From: CAZOIA01 sp964579675
GTDB lineage: Bacteria; Planctomycetota; Phycisphaerae; UBA1845; PWPN01
DNA: 61,354 nt
NCBI GenBank assembly: GCA_964579675.1
Contig: CAZOIA010000007.1
Span: 1 to 61,354, forward strand
Reading direction: 5' to 3'
Position 1 is the stretch's first letter; each line of letters opens with the position of its first letter. A program made the position numbers and the translations under genes. Of the stretch, positions 36,927 to 46,117 are shown in pieces. A model generated the notes under the pieces. That model saw only the letters and a program-made list of their open reading frames with translations. It was not told the origin of the DNA and searched no databases.

Positions 36927-38693
36927 CTACTCCGCCACAAAGACGTATTGGAACCGGGCGTTCGGGGCGGCGTCGCCGTTGACCGTGAACTCCATCACGT
37001 CGTTATCCTTCTGGATGTTGTCCGCCCATTTGAAGGTCAAGCGCATGGGGCTTCCGGTGTGCAGTCCCAGCGTTTGTCGGGGCAGCGCCAGCTCGAGCTC
37101 CGTGCCGGCAACGTGGTACTCGACTCCCCCGACGGGTTCCCACGTTCCGCTCTTACCCGCCCGTTCGAGGACCGACTTCGTCTCGCTGCGAACCGCGTGG
37201 TTCACGCGGAAATCGTAACCCTCCCAGCCGGTCGAGGGGTTGTTGTCGGCGTTGATGAACAGCAGCATCCAACGCGGAACCGTGCGCGCCGTGATAGGTG
37301 CAGCGGTGCGAGCGTAGAATGATACCCTCTGATCATCCGCGGCAGCCTTGAGCAGGACAAAGTCGTTGCGGCCCGTTTTGTTCACGTACCTTCCGGCGTT
37401 GTCATAGCCGGGATGGTCGCGGTGCATGGTGTCACCGCGGTCGTCGCGATACTCGGGCTTCACCCGGGCCCAGTCGGCGAATTCGCCGTCGATCCGGATG
37501 GCGGTCGGCCTGGCGGCCGACGGTGGCGGTCGAACGCCCTTGAACCGCCGGATGTAGCTGATCATCTGGTAGTAGTAGTTGTCGGCGTGACCGCCTTTCA
37601 TGGGTTCAACGTCCCGGCTGTACTCCTGCGTGAACTCGTCCACGAACATCACAGGCTTCCGCACACCCGCGAACTCAGGCAGACGAAGGGCGATCCACTC
37701 GTTCCAGCCGGTGATGAAGATGAACTCGGGATCGATCTTCAGCGCATGTTCCCACTGCTCGGTGAAGTTCAACCCGTGCAGGACCGCGTCGGGCTGCTCG
37801 TCCTTTTTGCCGTCGTGCCAGCTTCGTCCGTAGGTGTTATCCTCGCTGAACGCGCACAGGCGCTTGCCCGAGCCGTTCTGGGCAACGCCGACCGCCATCT
37901 CCTCAGGTTTGCCATCCGCGTCATAGAGCACGGGCTGGGGATGAATTGCCAGCCAACCCCATTGGCCGGGCCCTCTCGGGCCTGCGAAGTAGTTGGAATG
38001 GGGCTTGCGGAAGGTGAAGAAGCTCCGCAGATCGGGGGCGACCTTCTCGGGGTCGGCCAGGATGAGCGGCTTGCCCTTCCACCGGAACCACAGATCGCGA
38101 TAGCGTCCGGGCTTGTACAGGTCCTCGTACAACCTGGCAACCACCTTGCCTGGATCCCCGAAGGGGCACAGGAAGGCGATCTGCGGCGTCCGGCCGCCGT
38201 CGCGCCGTACCTGGGTGAATACTTCGCACAGCCTGTGGTACGCCTTGGCGTAGGTCTCCTGGTTCGTTACGTCGAAGATGATGACGTCGACCAGCGCGTC
38301 CGAGAGCATCTGGGCGTGCTTGCGAAGGACCCAGGCGTCGTCGCTCAGGTAGTAGCCGAACAGCGGCTCACCCCAGTGATGGAAACGGTACTCGGGGCCC
38401 CAGGGCGGGGATGTAGGCCGGCCGAGGGCGTCCGGATGGCCGGCCAGAATACGGGTGATGTCATACGGGCCCTCGGTGTGATGCTGGCCGAGCCAGAGGA
38501 AGTAGAAGATGCCCACGGTCTTGCCCGGGCGCCGTGCGCCGACCTCCTCGTGGCTAGGGACGGTTCGGCCCAGGAAGTCTGTTGCCGTCCAGGTGTCGGG
38601 ATGCGTGCCCACGATCTCCCCGGCAACCAGCGGTCCGGCCATCACCGCCTGCATCAATCCCACGCAAATCAGCACAGTTATCGCATCCTTCAT
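36927..38693 (-). CDS. Secreted GH71/GH99-like glycosidase with C-terminal carbohydrate-binding module
   Basis: The 588-residue protein has a signal peptide ending near VMAGPLVAGE. Its catalytic barrel includes TVGIFYFLWLGQHH, VDVIIFDVTNQETYAKAY and FIFITGWNEWIALRLPEF. The WNEW motif and overall pattern match GH99/GH71-like enzymes acting on alpha-mannan or alpha-glucan. The last ~200 residues resemble a CBM9-type module (DGEFADWARVKPEYRDD; DNNPSTGWEGYDF). The ATG at 38693 has GAGGTGA upstream. Only 48 bp separate its stop from the start of the GH106-like gene, so they are one transcription unit. Confidence 0.78.
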   Translation of the reverse strand: MKDAITVLICVGLMQAVMAGPLVAGEIVGTHPDTWTATDFLGRTVPSHEEVGARRPGKTVGIFYFLWLGQHHTEGPYDITRILAGHPDALGRPTSPPWGPEYRFHHWGEPLFGYYLSDDAWVLRKHAQMLSDALVDVIIFDVTNQETYAKAYHRLCEVFTQVRRDGGRTPQIAFLCPFGDPGKVVARLYEDLYKPGRYRDLWFRWKGKPLILADPEKVAPDLRSFFTFRKPHSNYFAGPRGPGQWGWLAIHPQPVLYDADGKPEEMAVGVAQNGSGKRLCAFSEDNTYGRSWHDGKKDEQPDAVLHGLNFTEQWEHALKIDPEFIFITGWNEWIALRLPEFAGVRKPVMFVDEFTQEYSRDVEPMKGGHADNYYYQMISYIRRFKGVRPPPSAARPTAIRIDGEFADWARVKPEYRDDRGDTMHRDHPGYDNAGRYVNKTGRNDFVLLKAAADDQRVSFYARTAAPITARTVPRWMLLFINADNNPSTGWEGYDFRVNHAVRSETKSVLERAGKSGTWEPVGGVEYHVAGTELELALPRQTLGLHTGSPMRLTFKWADNIQKDNDVMEFTVNGDAAPNARFQYVFVAE

Positions 38694-39130
38694 CTGGTCA
38701 CCTCAGGTGTGCATAAGTCCAAGGCTCGGCTGGGGTCAGCTCGGCCTGCCCGCGGCATCATACCACAAATGCTTCGTCGATGATTTCGATTGCGGCCTGC
38801 TGTAGCAGGTTTCCAGGGTTCTTCTGCTGGCCGAGAAGAGGTCAGTCACAGAGATGATTATCCTTTGAGGTGAACGAAACGGCTCCAATGAGGAAGTCCA
38901 GCACCGTGAGTATCCCGTGCGCTTTGAGGGAGAATGAGGCGACGGAGATCCACCCCGATGTGGGGCTGGCCGCGCCCAGCTAAGCGAAAGGCACGTACCA
39001 TTGTCGCGAATCAGCGAGGGTGGGTCAAGCGCACACCAGGAAACGCTTGCACAAGCGCCGTCGCGTCGGTAGCTTGGTCGAGCGTTTATTCTGCAAGGGC
39101 GATACGATAACGAACCTTCCGGAGGAACCG
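38694..39130. other. Intergenic region between divergent glycosidase genes
   Basis: This 437-bp stretch should hold the promoters for the minus-strand GH99/GH106 pair and the plus-strand gene at 39131. I found no convincing -35/-10 pair, no repeat and no small gene. Confidence 0.5.
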
Positions 39131-41569
39131 ATGAGCAGCCCGCCGTTGCCTGCGCTTGCGTCGCTGGGCCTGTTGCTTTGTAGCACTTCCACGTTCGCCG
39201 ACCGCCCGCCTGAAATCCTCGACGACACCACGCTTCGCTGGCGGGGCAAGACCTTGCACGCGATCGACGACGAGGGTGTATTCCTGGCGACCGCCGGCGG
39301 CGGCGACGAAGCCTGGCCCCTGCCCAAACCGAACCGGCCCTTGGACACCATAATCGAGCGCCGGGGGTTTGCTCCGCCCGTCACCTGCCGCCTCATCGAT
39401 TTCGTCAACTGCGCCGAGGCCGGCACCCACGCGTTCACCGACGACGGTCAGTCGCGCGTGCTCGATCTGCCCGGCGGCCGGTTTCGCGTCACCGCCGCCC
39501 CCCGGGGCTTCGACCTCAAATGGTTCGCCTACATCATCAACACCGCCGACCGGGCGGGTCAACCCCACCTGCTCGTCGTCGAAACGCCCAACGACCGCGA
39601 GCGCTACACGACCGTTTCGCTGACCGTGCCCGGAGGCGAGCCCTGGTCCCCGCCGTATGCAGGCCAGGAAAAGGTCAAAACCAACGCAATGGAGATCTCC
39701 CAGGAGCCGCTCTGGTACGAACCCGATGTGGGACTGAACGTCTACACCGGCCGGGATCTGCCTCTCGATGGCAAGCCGTTCCTGCTGCACTACCTGTTCT
39801 ATCCCAAGACCAAACGGCTCAAACTCACCGTCAGCTCCAGCGGCTGGGCCAAGCCCATCACTGAAGAAACCGGCGGGGCGGTGTCGCGGATCTGGGTCTT
39901 TGAAATCCTGGACCCCTTGCGCGAGCGGCTGCCGGTTATCGAGCCCCCCGCGGGCGGCAGACAGCGACGCGTGGGCGTCTATACGACCCATCCGTGGTAC
40001 TTCCTGGCCCACTACGGCATCCCGCCCCACACCACCGGGCAGCGTCGCCGGTCGCTCGAGAATCTCTGCGATACCCTGGCGTTCTGCGGGATGAACCTGA
40101 TCGAGTTCAACGCTATCAACGGCTCGGACCGTGCGGGCCGGGCCTGGTACCCCGGCAGCTATTACAAGCAGCTCGGGGCTGATCTCCTCGCGGAACTGCC
40201 GCCGGTGGCGGCCAAGCGCGGGATTGATCTCGTGCCCGTCGTCACGTCCGTCACCGCCCCGGGCAAGATCAACGGAAACCGAGCCAACCAGTACGGGTTC
40301 TCGGAAATGTCGTTCCAGAAGCACGCCGACCCGAAGGCCGATCCCCGGGCTTTCGAGAACCGCCCCCCCGACCCGCTCCGGCCGGAGACTCAGGCGTGGC
40401 TAATCCGTCATCTCGTCGAGATCGCCCAGGGTTGCAAGAACCATCGCAATGTTATCGGGATCGGCTTCCGCGTGAACGGCAAGATCGGCACGTGCTACAT
40501 CTCCGGCGAGGACAAGTCAGGCCCCGAGACGCGCGTCTTCAGTGCCGAGGAAGTCGGATACTCGACGTGGAATCTCAGCCAGTTCAGCCGTGAAACCCGC
40601 CTGCGTGTGCCCGCCGACTCGATGGCGGCCTACAAGTGGCTCAAGGCCGATGCCGAGCGCTGGGATAAGTGGCTCGACTTCAGGTGTCGGCGGACGCGGG
40701 CATTCTGGCTCAAGGCCCGCGACGCGATCCGCAAGATCCGGCCGGACTGGACCCTCTACGTGCTGTGCGACCTGCCGGCCGAGGTCCTGGCCACCAATGT
40801 CCTCTGGCCCGGGCCCGACGCCCCGGATGCCGAGAATGTCACCCGCGACTTGCTTCGGGCCCACGGGTACGACCCGCGGCTCTACAACCGGGACGACGGG
40901 ATCATCATCCAACGCGTGATGATGGTAGACATGGAGCGCTACTGGAGCAAGTGGGGCCCGCCCTGGGGCTCGAACCCGACCCGATATCGAGACTTCCACG
41001 AGCAGGACTTCCTCGCCGGTTGGTATCGGACACCGGCCGGTGCCGCCACCGAGCTGTACCACACCTACTGGGAGGAACCGTTCCACCCCGACGGCGAGTT
41101 CGGACCGGATGGAAAAGGGTTCGGCATGCGCACCGGCACCGCCACCGCCAGGGGGCGCGCGTTTCATCGACCCGCGACGTTCTCACTCCGTGCGGCCAAC
41201 TGCGACACGATCGTCCTGACCGGCTGGGAGCGGCCGATCCTCGGCCACGAACACGACCTGCGCCGTTTCTGCCAGGCCATCCGGGCCCTGCCCGTCGCCG
41301 GGTCCAGGCCGCTGCCCACCGCACCGGCTAAGCCCAGGATCATCGCCGCCCGATACACCAATCGCATCGGCGTCATCAACGATACCCCAAAGCCCGAGCG
41401 CGTTACCGTTACGCTTGACCAGCCAATCCGTCAGGGCAGACAACTCCGCGACGTGGCCACCGGGTTTGTGCTCATCGATGCCACCGCCGCCAGGCGCGAA
41501 GCATTCGCCATCGAGATGGAAGGTTACGACGTGCGGACACTGGTGATCGAACCTGCGACCGACCCGTGA
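39131..41569 (+). CDS. Secreted protein with TIM-barrel glycosidase-like region
   Basis: The 812-residue protein starts at ATG 39131, 5 nt after GGAGG, and has a signal peptide (SSPPLPALASLGLLLCSTST). The N-terminal 270 residues are beta-rich. The centre looks like a (beta/alpha)8 glycosidase-type barrel: LCDTLAFCGMNLIEFNAIN, GIDLVPVVTS, KNHRNVIGIGFRVNGKIG and PDWTLYVLCDLP. The C-terminal part is again beta-rich (RPILGHEHDLRRFCQAI). I do not recognise the family. The context, next to GH106- and GH99-like enzymes, suggests carbohydrate degradation. Confidence 0.65.
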   Translation: MSSPPLPALASLGLLLCSTSTFADRPPEILDDTTLRWRGKTLHAIDDEGVFLATAGGGDEAWPLPKPNRPLDTIIERRGFAPPVTCRLIDFVNCAEAGTHAFTDDGQSRVLDLPGGRFRVTAAPRGFDLKWFAYIINTADRAGQPHLLVVETPNDRERYTTVSLTVPGGEPWSPPYAGQEKVKTNAMEISQEPLWYEPDVGLNVYTGRDLPLDGKPFLLHYLFYPKTKRLKLTVSSSGWAKPITEETGGAVSRIWVFEILDPLRERLPVIEPPAGGRQRRVGVYTTHPWYFLAHYGIPPHTTGQRRRSLENLCDTLAFCGMNLIEFNAINGSDRAGRAWYPGSYYKQLGADLLAELPPVAAKRGIDLVPVVTSVTAPGKINGNRANQYGFSEMSFQKHADPKADPRAFENRPPDPLRPETQAWLIRHLVEIAQGCKNHRNVIGIGFRVNGKIGTCYISGEDKSGPETRVFSAEEVGYSTWNLSQFSRETRLRVPADSMAAYKWLKADAERWDKWLDFRCRRTRAFWLKARDAIRKIRPDWTLYVLCDLPAEVLATNVLWPGPDAPDAENVTRDLLRAHGYDPRLYNRDDGIIIQRVMMVDMERYWSKWGPPWGSNPTRYRDFHEQDFLAGWYRTPAGAATELYHTYWEEPFHPDGEFGPDGKGFGMRTGTATARGRAFHRPATFSLRAANCDTIVLTGWERPILGHEHDLRRFCQAIRALPVAGSRPLPTAPAKPRIIAARYTNRIGVINDTPKPERVTVTLDQPIRQGRQLRDVATGFVLIDATAARREAFAIEMEGYDVRTLVIEPATDP

Positions 41570-41704
41570 GCAACGGGCGCGTCGCCGGGTGCCGCACCTC
41601 CTGTGGAACCGGTTCAGGATTCCTCAACCCCGAAGCGAAACTTACCGCCAATGGCCCCAACGCATGTTGCTTGCCTACCCGTGAACGGTTGCCTTTTTCT
41701 TCTC

Positions 41705-43723
41705 TCAGCGAAGGCCCTCACCAGCGGGGAGGATGACGACCGGCTCATCGGGGTAGCGCCAGCAGTCATCCGGCGGCGGTTCGGCATCGGCGAACTGGGC
41801 GTGTCCGACGATCGTGTCCAGGTCGTCGAGCGAGGCGGCCTTCACACTGCTTTCGGTAACCGAGTACACCGTGTCGCCGATGAAAACGCCGCGGGTGAAG
41901 CCCCAGTAACCCCACCAGTAGCAGCCCACCGCCGGTTCCTCAGTGGAGGGAATGCCCCCCAGGAACTCGAATCCGTTCTCTACCGTAACGCGGTACACGT
42001 AGAGCCCCGTGAACTCGTGCTGTCCCCACTCGGCCCCGGTCGTGCCGGCACTGTACAGGTCGATCGGGAAGGCGAGCACGTTGCGGGCGGGGAAGTAATT
42101 GAACGCCTTGGGATTGTCGTTGGCTTCGCTGTGTGTGCCCCGACCCCCGATGATCTCCACGTCCATCCGGGTCGGGTTGGCCAGGTCGCTCACGTCGAAG
42201 ATGGACAGTTGAACACCCTGGATCCATGCCCAAGAGCCCGCGTCCTGCGCATCCTTGCCGATCGTCAACAAGTGGTTCTCATCCAGCAATTGGATGTGGT
42301 CGGAGTAGCCCGGGACCTTCAGCTCGCCCACCACCTGAGGGTCTGCCGGATCGCTCAAATCCATCGTGAACAGGGGATCGATGCGATAGAACGTGACCAG
42401 GAAACCACGATCGCCGATGAACCGGGCGGCGTAGATCTCTTCACCCGGCGCGATGTTCTCCACCCGGCCCACGACCTCAAGCTCGACGCCGGACTCGCCA
42501 AGTACGTAGACGCTGTTGCTGGGCCCGCTGAGGCCGAACCCGAACTGGTTGACGGTGGTGGCGATCCGCAGGTAGCCCTCGTGTTCGCCGAGCGAGTACT
42601 GGTTCAATGGGCGGCCGGGGACGAACCCGCTGGCGACGTAGTCGGTGCCACTTTCGGTGAATGAAAGCTTATGGATCGCCGTGTCCTCGCGGGCGGTGCC
42701 AACGCCCCACTCGTAATCGGTATCGGTTACGTAGAGGGCTTCCGTGCTGGCGTAGATCACGCCGGCGTCGGCGGTGATGGCGGTCGACTCAAACGCACCG
42801 GCCGGATTGTCAACGTCCAGCGTTACCACCGTCGTGATGCTGTAGCCGTTCGGCTCGACGGGCCGGAAGAAATCCTGCCAGCCGACGATGTCACCCGACC
42901 GCACAGTCCCGTCCGGACACACCAACTCGTAGTCGGGAAGCCACTCGTCCAGCGTCATGCCGGCCAAGGCGATTGGGACGGGGGAATCCGGCAACCGGGG
43001 CTGGGTGGTCAAGACGAGGTGCAACCGGCTTTCGATGAGCCGGCTCGTGGCCAGGTTGCCTTCGAACCGGACCGTCGCTTCCACCAGCGGGTTGGCCGGG
43101 TCGCTAACGTCGATCACGGTCACCGTGGTCTGGGCCCCGTCGTTCCACTCGCCGCCGAGGATGCTGTCGGCCTCGTCCGGCTCGGGGGAACTCCAAATCC
43201 ACCGGTCGGTGTATTGCCGGGACAGGGCAACGAGCTTGCTGCCTCGCAGATAGAGCGAATCGCCGGAGGAGTCGATCTCGACCGTGGCCAGTTCGGTGAC
43301 ACCTACCGGCGGCGTGGCCTGCACGATGTGGATCGTGTCGCCGTCGAGGACATAGATGGTCTGTCCGTCGTTTTTGACGATGTCGCTCTCGTCGACGCCG
43401 GCTTCCTGAATGTTGGTGGTCGAGAACGGGTCTGCGCTCCTCCCGCCGTCGCTGCCGGCGTCGAGGTCCGCGGTCGCTTCAGCCATCGGCGCCGGAGCCG
43501 CCGCCGGCGGCATTAACCCGCCCAGGAAGAATGGGAACCCGTTGCCCTGATTGCGCATAGTCGCCCCGGCCTGGTCGGCGAGAAACGCCCGCAGCTCGTC
43601 GGCCGACGAAAAGCCCATCAGGCCAGCCACCCGTGGGCGAATGTCGCCCCACGGTCGCGCACAGTCCGCTCCGCTGGCCGCCAGGCAGGCCCCCGCCAGC
43701 GTAATCACCCAAAGTCGTCGCAT
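41705..43723 (-). CDS. Secreted beta-propeller protein (PF09826-type)
   Basis: The 672-residue protein has a signal peptide (MRRLWVITLAGACLAASGADC, possible lipobox-like end) and the hallmark TTNIQEAGVDESDIVKNDGQ of the secreted C-terminal beta-propeller family. Repeats such as FIGDRGFLVTFYRIDPLFTM and LLDENHLLTIGKDAQD follow. The family is cell-surface associated, with no known reaction. The ATG at 43723 has GGAGGAG 10 nt upstream; longer frames lack support. It is monocistronic and convergent with the glycosidase-like gene at 39131. Confidence 0.82.
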   Translation of the reverse strand: MRRLWVITLAGACLAASGADCARPWGDIRPRVAGLMGFSSADELRAFLADQAGATMRNQGNGFPFFLGGLMPPAAAPAPMAEATADLDAGSDGGRSADPFSTTNIQEAGVDESDIVKNDGQTIYVLDGDTIHIVQATPPVGVTELATVEIDSSGDSLYLRGSKLVALSRQYTDRWIWSSPEPDEADSILGGEWNDGAQTTVTVIDVSDPANPLVEATVRFEGNLATSRLIESRLHLVLTTQPRLPDSPVPIALAGMTLDEWLPDYELVCPDGTVRSGDIVGWQDFFRPVEPNGYSITTVVTLDVDNPAGAFESTAITADAGVIYASTEALYVTDTDYEWGVGTAREDTAIHKLSFTESGTDYVASGFVPGRPLNQYSLGEHEGYLRIATTVNQFGFGLSGPSNSVYVLGESGVELEVVGRVENIAPGEEIYAARFIGDRGFLVTFYRIDPLFTMDLSDPADPQVVGELKVPGYSDHIQLLDENHLLTIGKDAQDAGSWAWIQGVQLSIFDVSDLANPTRMDVEIIGGRGTHSEANDNPKAFNYFPARNVLAFPIDLYSAGTTGAEWGQHEFTGLYVYRVTVENGFEFLGGIPSTEEPAVGCYWWGYWGFTRGVFIGDTVYSVTESSVKAASLDDLDTIVGHAQFADAEPPPDDCWRYPDEPVVILPAGEGLR

Positions 43724-44081
43724 GGTTAGGATCTCCTCCGACGGTGGAATGCAGTAATCAGCGGTCAGGGCAATTATATGAGACCACAAAGTGTCCACTC
43801 GTTTGCCGTCCAAAAGTCCCTCGCCGGAACCCGAGATGGCGTCGGCTGGCGGAAGGAGGCCCGAGAGGTCCGGCCACCGCTGGTCCAGCCCGCCCGTGTC
43901 GGCACGACCACAGGACCCGGCAGGCGTCCGCTGTGAACGGATGTTTTTAGGTTCATCCGGCTAAAGCGTACTTCGTCTCCCCAGCCGGACGGTGCCCGGG
44001 GATTCGCTTGGCGCGAAAGAAAACCGGGACCAATCCGAAGAAGACTGATCCCGGCTAGACATTTGATTATCGCAAGAGACC
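43724..44081. other. Intergenic region with one repeat copy
   Basis: No gene is supported. The stretch contains a copy of the AGGTTCATCCGGCTAAAGCG repeat (43949-43973) beside a GAACGGATGTTTTTAG segment that can pair with part of it. Confidence 0.55.
43949..43973. repeat. AGGTTCATCCGGCTAAAGCG repeat, copy 1
   Basis: This 25-bp sequence, ending TACTT, matches perfectly the minus strand of the palindrome at 45119-45176. A diverged copy sits at 46279-46305. All lie in gene-free DNA. Confidence 0.8.
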
Positions 44082-44612
44082 TCACCGCCGCCGTCGCCGC
44101 ATCACCGCCAGACCGCCGAGAGCAAGCAGGGAGAGGGTGGTGGGTTCGGGGATAATCGTCAGCGTCGAGGTTTCTACCTCCATGATCCAGTAGTTATCCA
44201 CCTCGACGCTGGCGCTGGTCAGTCCCTCAATCCAAGACGGATCCAGACTGAATACGGTTGTGGTCAACTCAGTCTGCGGATAGCCCAGGGCGCCGGGTCC
44301 CGGCTGCATATCCCAGCCGCTATAGTAGAATCCCTGGTTCTGGAGGTATCCGAGGAAGTGCCCTTCGAAGTAGACGGGGTCCTGCTCGCCGTCGTCAACG
44401 CCCTCGGCCACGATGGTGAGGGTTACGCTGGTAATCGGGCTCACAGAGCCGTCGAAGGTATGCGTCCAGACGGCCGAGGGAGGGCCGGGAAGCCGCCCAT
44501 CGAGCACGGTGTAAACGTCGACCGTCTCCGTGAAAATCGGCGTCCCCAGGGCGGCGGGCGTGATGCCGACCACCGCCACCGCCAGAACCGCAAGCATTGT
44601 TACCGTTCGCAT
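44082..44612 (-). CDS. PEP-CTERM sorting-domain protein
   Basis: The 176-residue exported protein begins MRTVTMLAVLAVAVVGITPA (signal peptide) and ends with a PEP-CTERM tail: IPEPTTLSLLALGGLAVMRR plus a basic end. Such tails direct sorting by exosortase, commonly with exopolysaccharide production. The middle is beta-rich (DVYTVLDGRLPGPPSAVWTH). The ATG at 44612 is placed 8 nt after GGAGG; an ATG two codons earlier is also possible. The exosortase gene is not in the window. Confidence 0.9.
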   Translation of the reverse strand: MRTVTMLAVLAVAVVGITPAALGTPIFTETVDVYTVLDGRLPGPPSAVWTHTFDGSVSPITSVTLTIVAEGVDDGEQDPVYFEGHFLGYLQNQGFYYSGWDMQPGPGALGYPQTELTTTVFSLDPSWIEGLTSASVEVDNYWIMEVETSTLTIIPEPTTLSLLALGGLAVMRRRRR

Positions 44613-45118
44613 CGTCATGCCCTCCAAAAAGAGTCCGTATCCTCATCCTCTCTGAACGCAGTCACCATGGAGGGTTGAAGAACTGAAAAGATCGCCCGCC
44701 ACGGAGCGTCTCTCTCGCCCTGATAGAAGCCAACCTTTTGCAGAAGGGATGCGCCGATTGGGGATGGGCTGCTCTTCCGCCCCCTTCCGCTTCGCAACGC
44801 CTGGCAGGCTACCCCCCCCCGTCACGAACGCAAGAGAAAAGTCCGAAAAATCAAAAAAACTCGGCAGCGGGCATCCGACGAGGAGGGAAGATGGGCAAGC
44901 CGTAGTCTGGCAGCGTCAGAGGGGTAGAAAACGGCTCTGGCACTATCGAAAACGGCGGTCTTCCTGAGATTTAACCTGAGACTTATTCCGCTGATACCCC
45001 CTCTGGCGCTATCAGGAATGCGGTTTTTTCGCTTGGTGTCTGCTTCAAATACAGTCGCCCCTGGCGGCCGGCGGAGCCCACGAGAGCGGGTCTCGGGGGT
45101 ATCTCCTGGGGCACTCGG

Positions 45119-45176
45119 CAAGTACGCTTTAGCCGGATGAACCTGTTTTTAGGGTGATCCGGCTAAAGCGTACTTG
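45119..45176. repeat. Perfect 20-bp-arm palindrome, repeat copy 2
   Basis: The left arm CAAGTACGCTTTAGCCGGAT (45119-45138) and its exact reverse complement (45157-45176) flank an 18-bp loop that holds GAACCTGTTTTTAGGG. The right arm region is shared with the repeat at 43949 and the left arm plus loop with 46279. Confidence 0.9.
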
Positions 45177-45186
45177 CCAGGCGCCC

Positions 45187-45393
45187 CTAGCAGTACAGCG
45201 CAAGGTACCAAGCCTCTTCTGCGTGTAAGTCCATGCGACAGAGAGGATTGCGCGCTTCCGCGCGGCTCGACTGACCGGGACGGCGCGATTCCGAGCTTCA
45301 CGTGGGTGGCCCGCCAGGAAACACCGTACAGGCACGGTCTCCCGGGCGGCTGCCGGTGCCGTGCGTTCGCACGACCTTGCGCTGTACTGCTAG
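45187..45393. mobile_element. MITE-like element A, 207 bp with 20-bp terminal inverted repeats
   Basis: The element starts CTAGCAGTACAGCGCAAGGT (45187-45206) and ends with its perfect reverse complement (45374-45393). No transposase is encoded inside. CTAG ends are typical of elements that insert at CTAG or TA targets, such as IS630- or IS5-type relatives; the family assignment is inferred. Its right CTAG (45390-45393) is also the left end of element B. Confidence 0.75.
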
Positions 45394-45510
45394 TATGGCA
45401 GCGCTACTTTCGCCGCCGACCGGGCCTGATGCCCTCAAAAACGCCGATTGGGTGCAAGACCTCGGGCGGCAAGACAAGGAGTTACGAACGATCTAGCGCT
45501 GCCATACTAG
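45390..45510. mobile_element. MITE-like element B, 121 bp with 17-bp terminal inverted repeats
   Basis: It is bounded by CTAGTATGGCAGCGCTA (45390-45406) and the perfect reverse complement (45494-45510). The arms differ from those of element A, but the outermost CTAG is common and is shared at the junction. No coding capacity exists. It may be a deletion derivative of a transposon whose full copy lies elsewhere. Confidence 0.75.
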
Positions 45511-45552
45511 AGAGACCCCCGAGACCTGCCCTCGTCGGCTCCACCGGCTGCC

Positions 45553-45580
45553 AGGGGCGACTGGACTTGAACCAGCGACC
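45553..45580 (-). tRNA. tRNA 3'-end fragment (T-arm), not a complete tRNA
   Basis: On the minus strand the sequence GGTCGCTGGTTCAAGTCCAG is identical in pattern to the variable-loop and T-arm end of bacterial tRNAs (T-stem GCTGG/CCAGT, loop TTCAAGT). Upstream sequence does not form a matching anticodon or acceptor arm with T33. It is probably a remnant left by integration or decay near a tRNA gene. Confidence 0.5.
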
Positions 45581-45670
45581 CGATACTGTCATAAACCCTT
45601 TCTGTGCAACGATTTAGGAAACCCACGAAAGCGGGTTTCCCCGGTCAGCAACCAATCGACAGGCCGGCCA

Positions 45671-46117
45671 TCAGGCGGAGAGGGTAGCGTCGGACTCTTT
45701 CGCGACGACCCAACGCACCATATCCCGGACTGTGATGATGCCGATGAGTCGTGCGTCGGCGTCGATGACGGGCAGGCAGGAGACGTCGTGTTCCTCCATC
45801 CGGAGGGCCGCCTCGGCGGCGGAAGCATCCGGGTCAACGGCGACCAGTTTCCGGGTCATCATCTGGTGAACGCGTTTCTTGAGGGTGGCGGCGTCCTGGG
45901 GGCGTTCGCCGAGCGGCGCCCCGACAAAGGGGCTGATGTGCTTGAGCAAGTCGCGATCGGACAGAACGCCGACGGGTTTGCCTTTCTCGAGGACAATCAG
46001 GTGGTGGAACCTTCGTCGATTGAAGACGCCCCGGGCGGTCTTAAGGGTATCGTCCATACCGATCGTGACGACCCGGGTGGCCATGAGATCCCTGACGGTC
46101 AACGTGTTGGCTGGCAT
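45671..46117 (-). CDS. Tandem CBS-domain protein
   Basis: The 148-residue protein consists of two CBS domains: TVRDLMATRVVTIGMDDTLK...KPVGVLSDRDLLKHI, and VHQMMTRKLVAVDPDASAAE...LIGIITVRDMVRWVV. Paired CBS domains bind adenosine-type ligands and regulate partner proteins. No fused catalytic part is present, so it probably acts as a separate regulator. The ATG at 46117 has GAGGAG 8 nt upstream. Confidence 0.88.
   Translation of the reverse strand: MPANTLTVRDLMATRVVTIGMDDTLKTARGVFNRRRFHHLIVLEKGKPVGVLSDRDLLKHISPFVGAPLGERPQDAATLKKRVHQMMTRKLVAVDPDASAAEAALRMEEHDVSCLPVIDADARLIGIITVRDMVRWVVAKESDATLSA

Larger units (their letters stand above)
44613..45670. other. Gene-poor 1-kb region packed with inverted repeats
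   Basis: No convincing gene lies here. From left to right there is AT-richer DNA with no detectable feature (44640-45110), a long palindrome (45119-45176), two abutting MITE-like elements (45187-45510) and a tRNA T-arm-like fragment (45553-45580). The small open frames inside are by-products of these repeats. Confidence 0.7.

Noticed and set aside
37413..38783. 456-residue plus-strand frame
   Set aside because: It is antisense to the GH99-like gene and extends into intergenic DNA.
45174..45617. 147-residue plus-strand frame in the MITE region
   Set aside because: It runs through inverted repeats and the tRNA T-arm fragment, giving RLDLNQRP-like false tRNA-antisense peptide.
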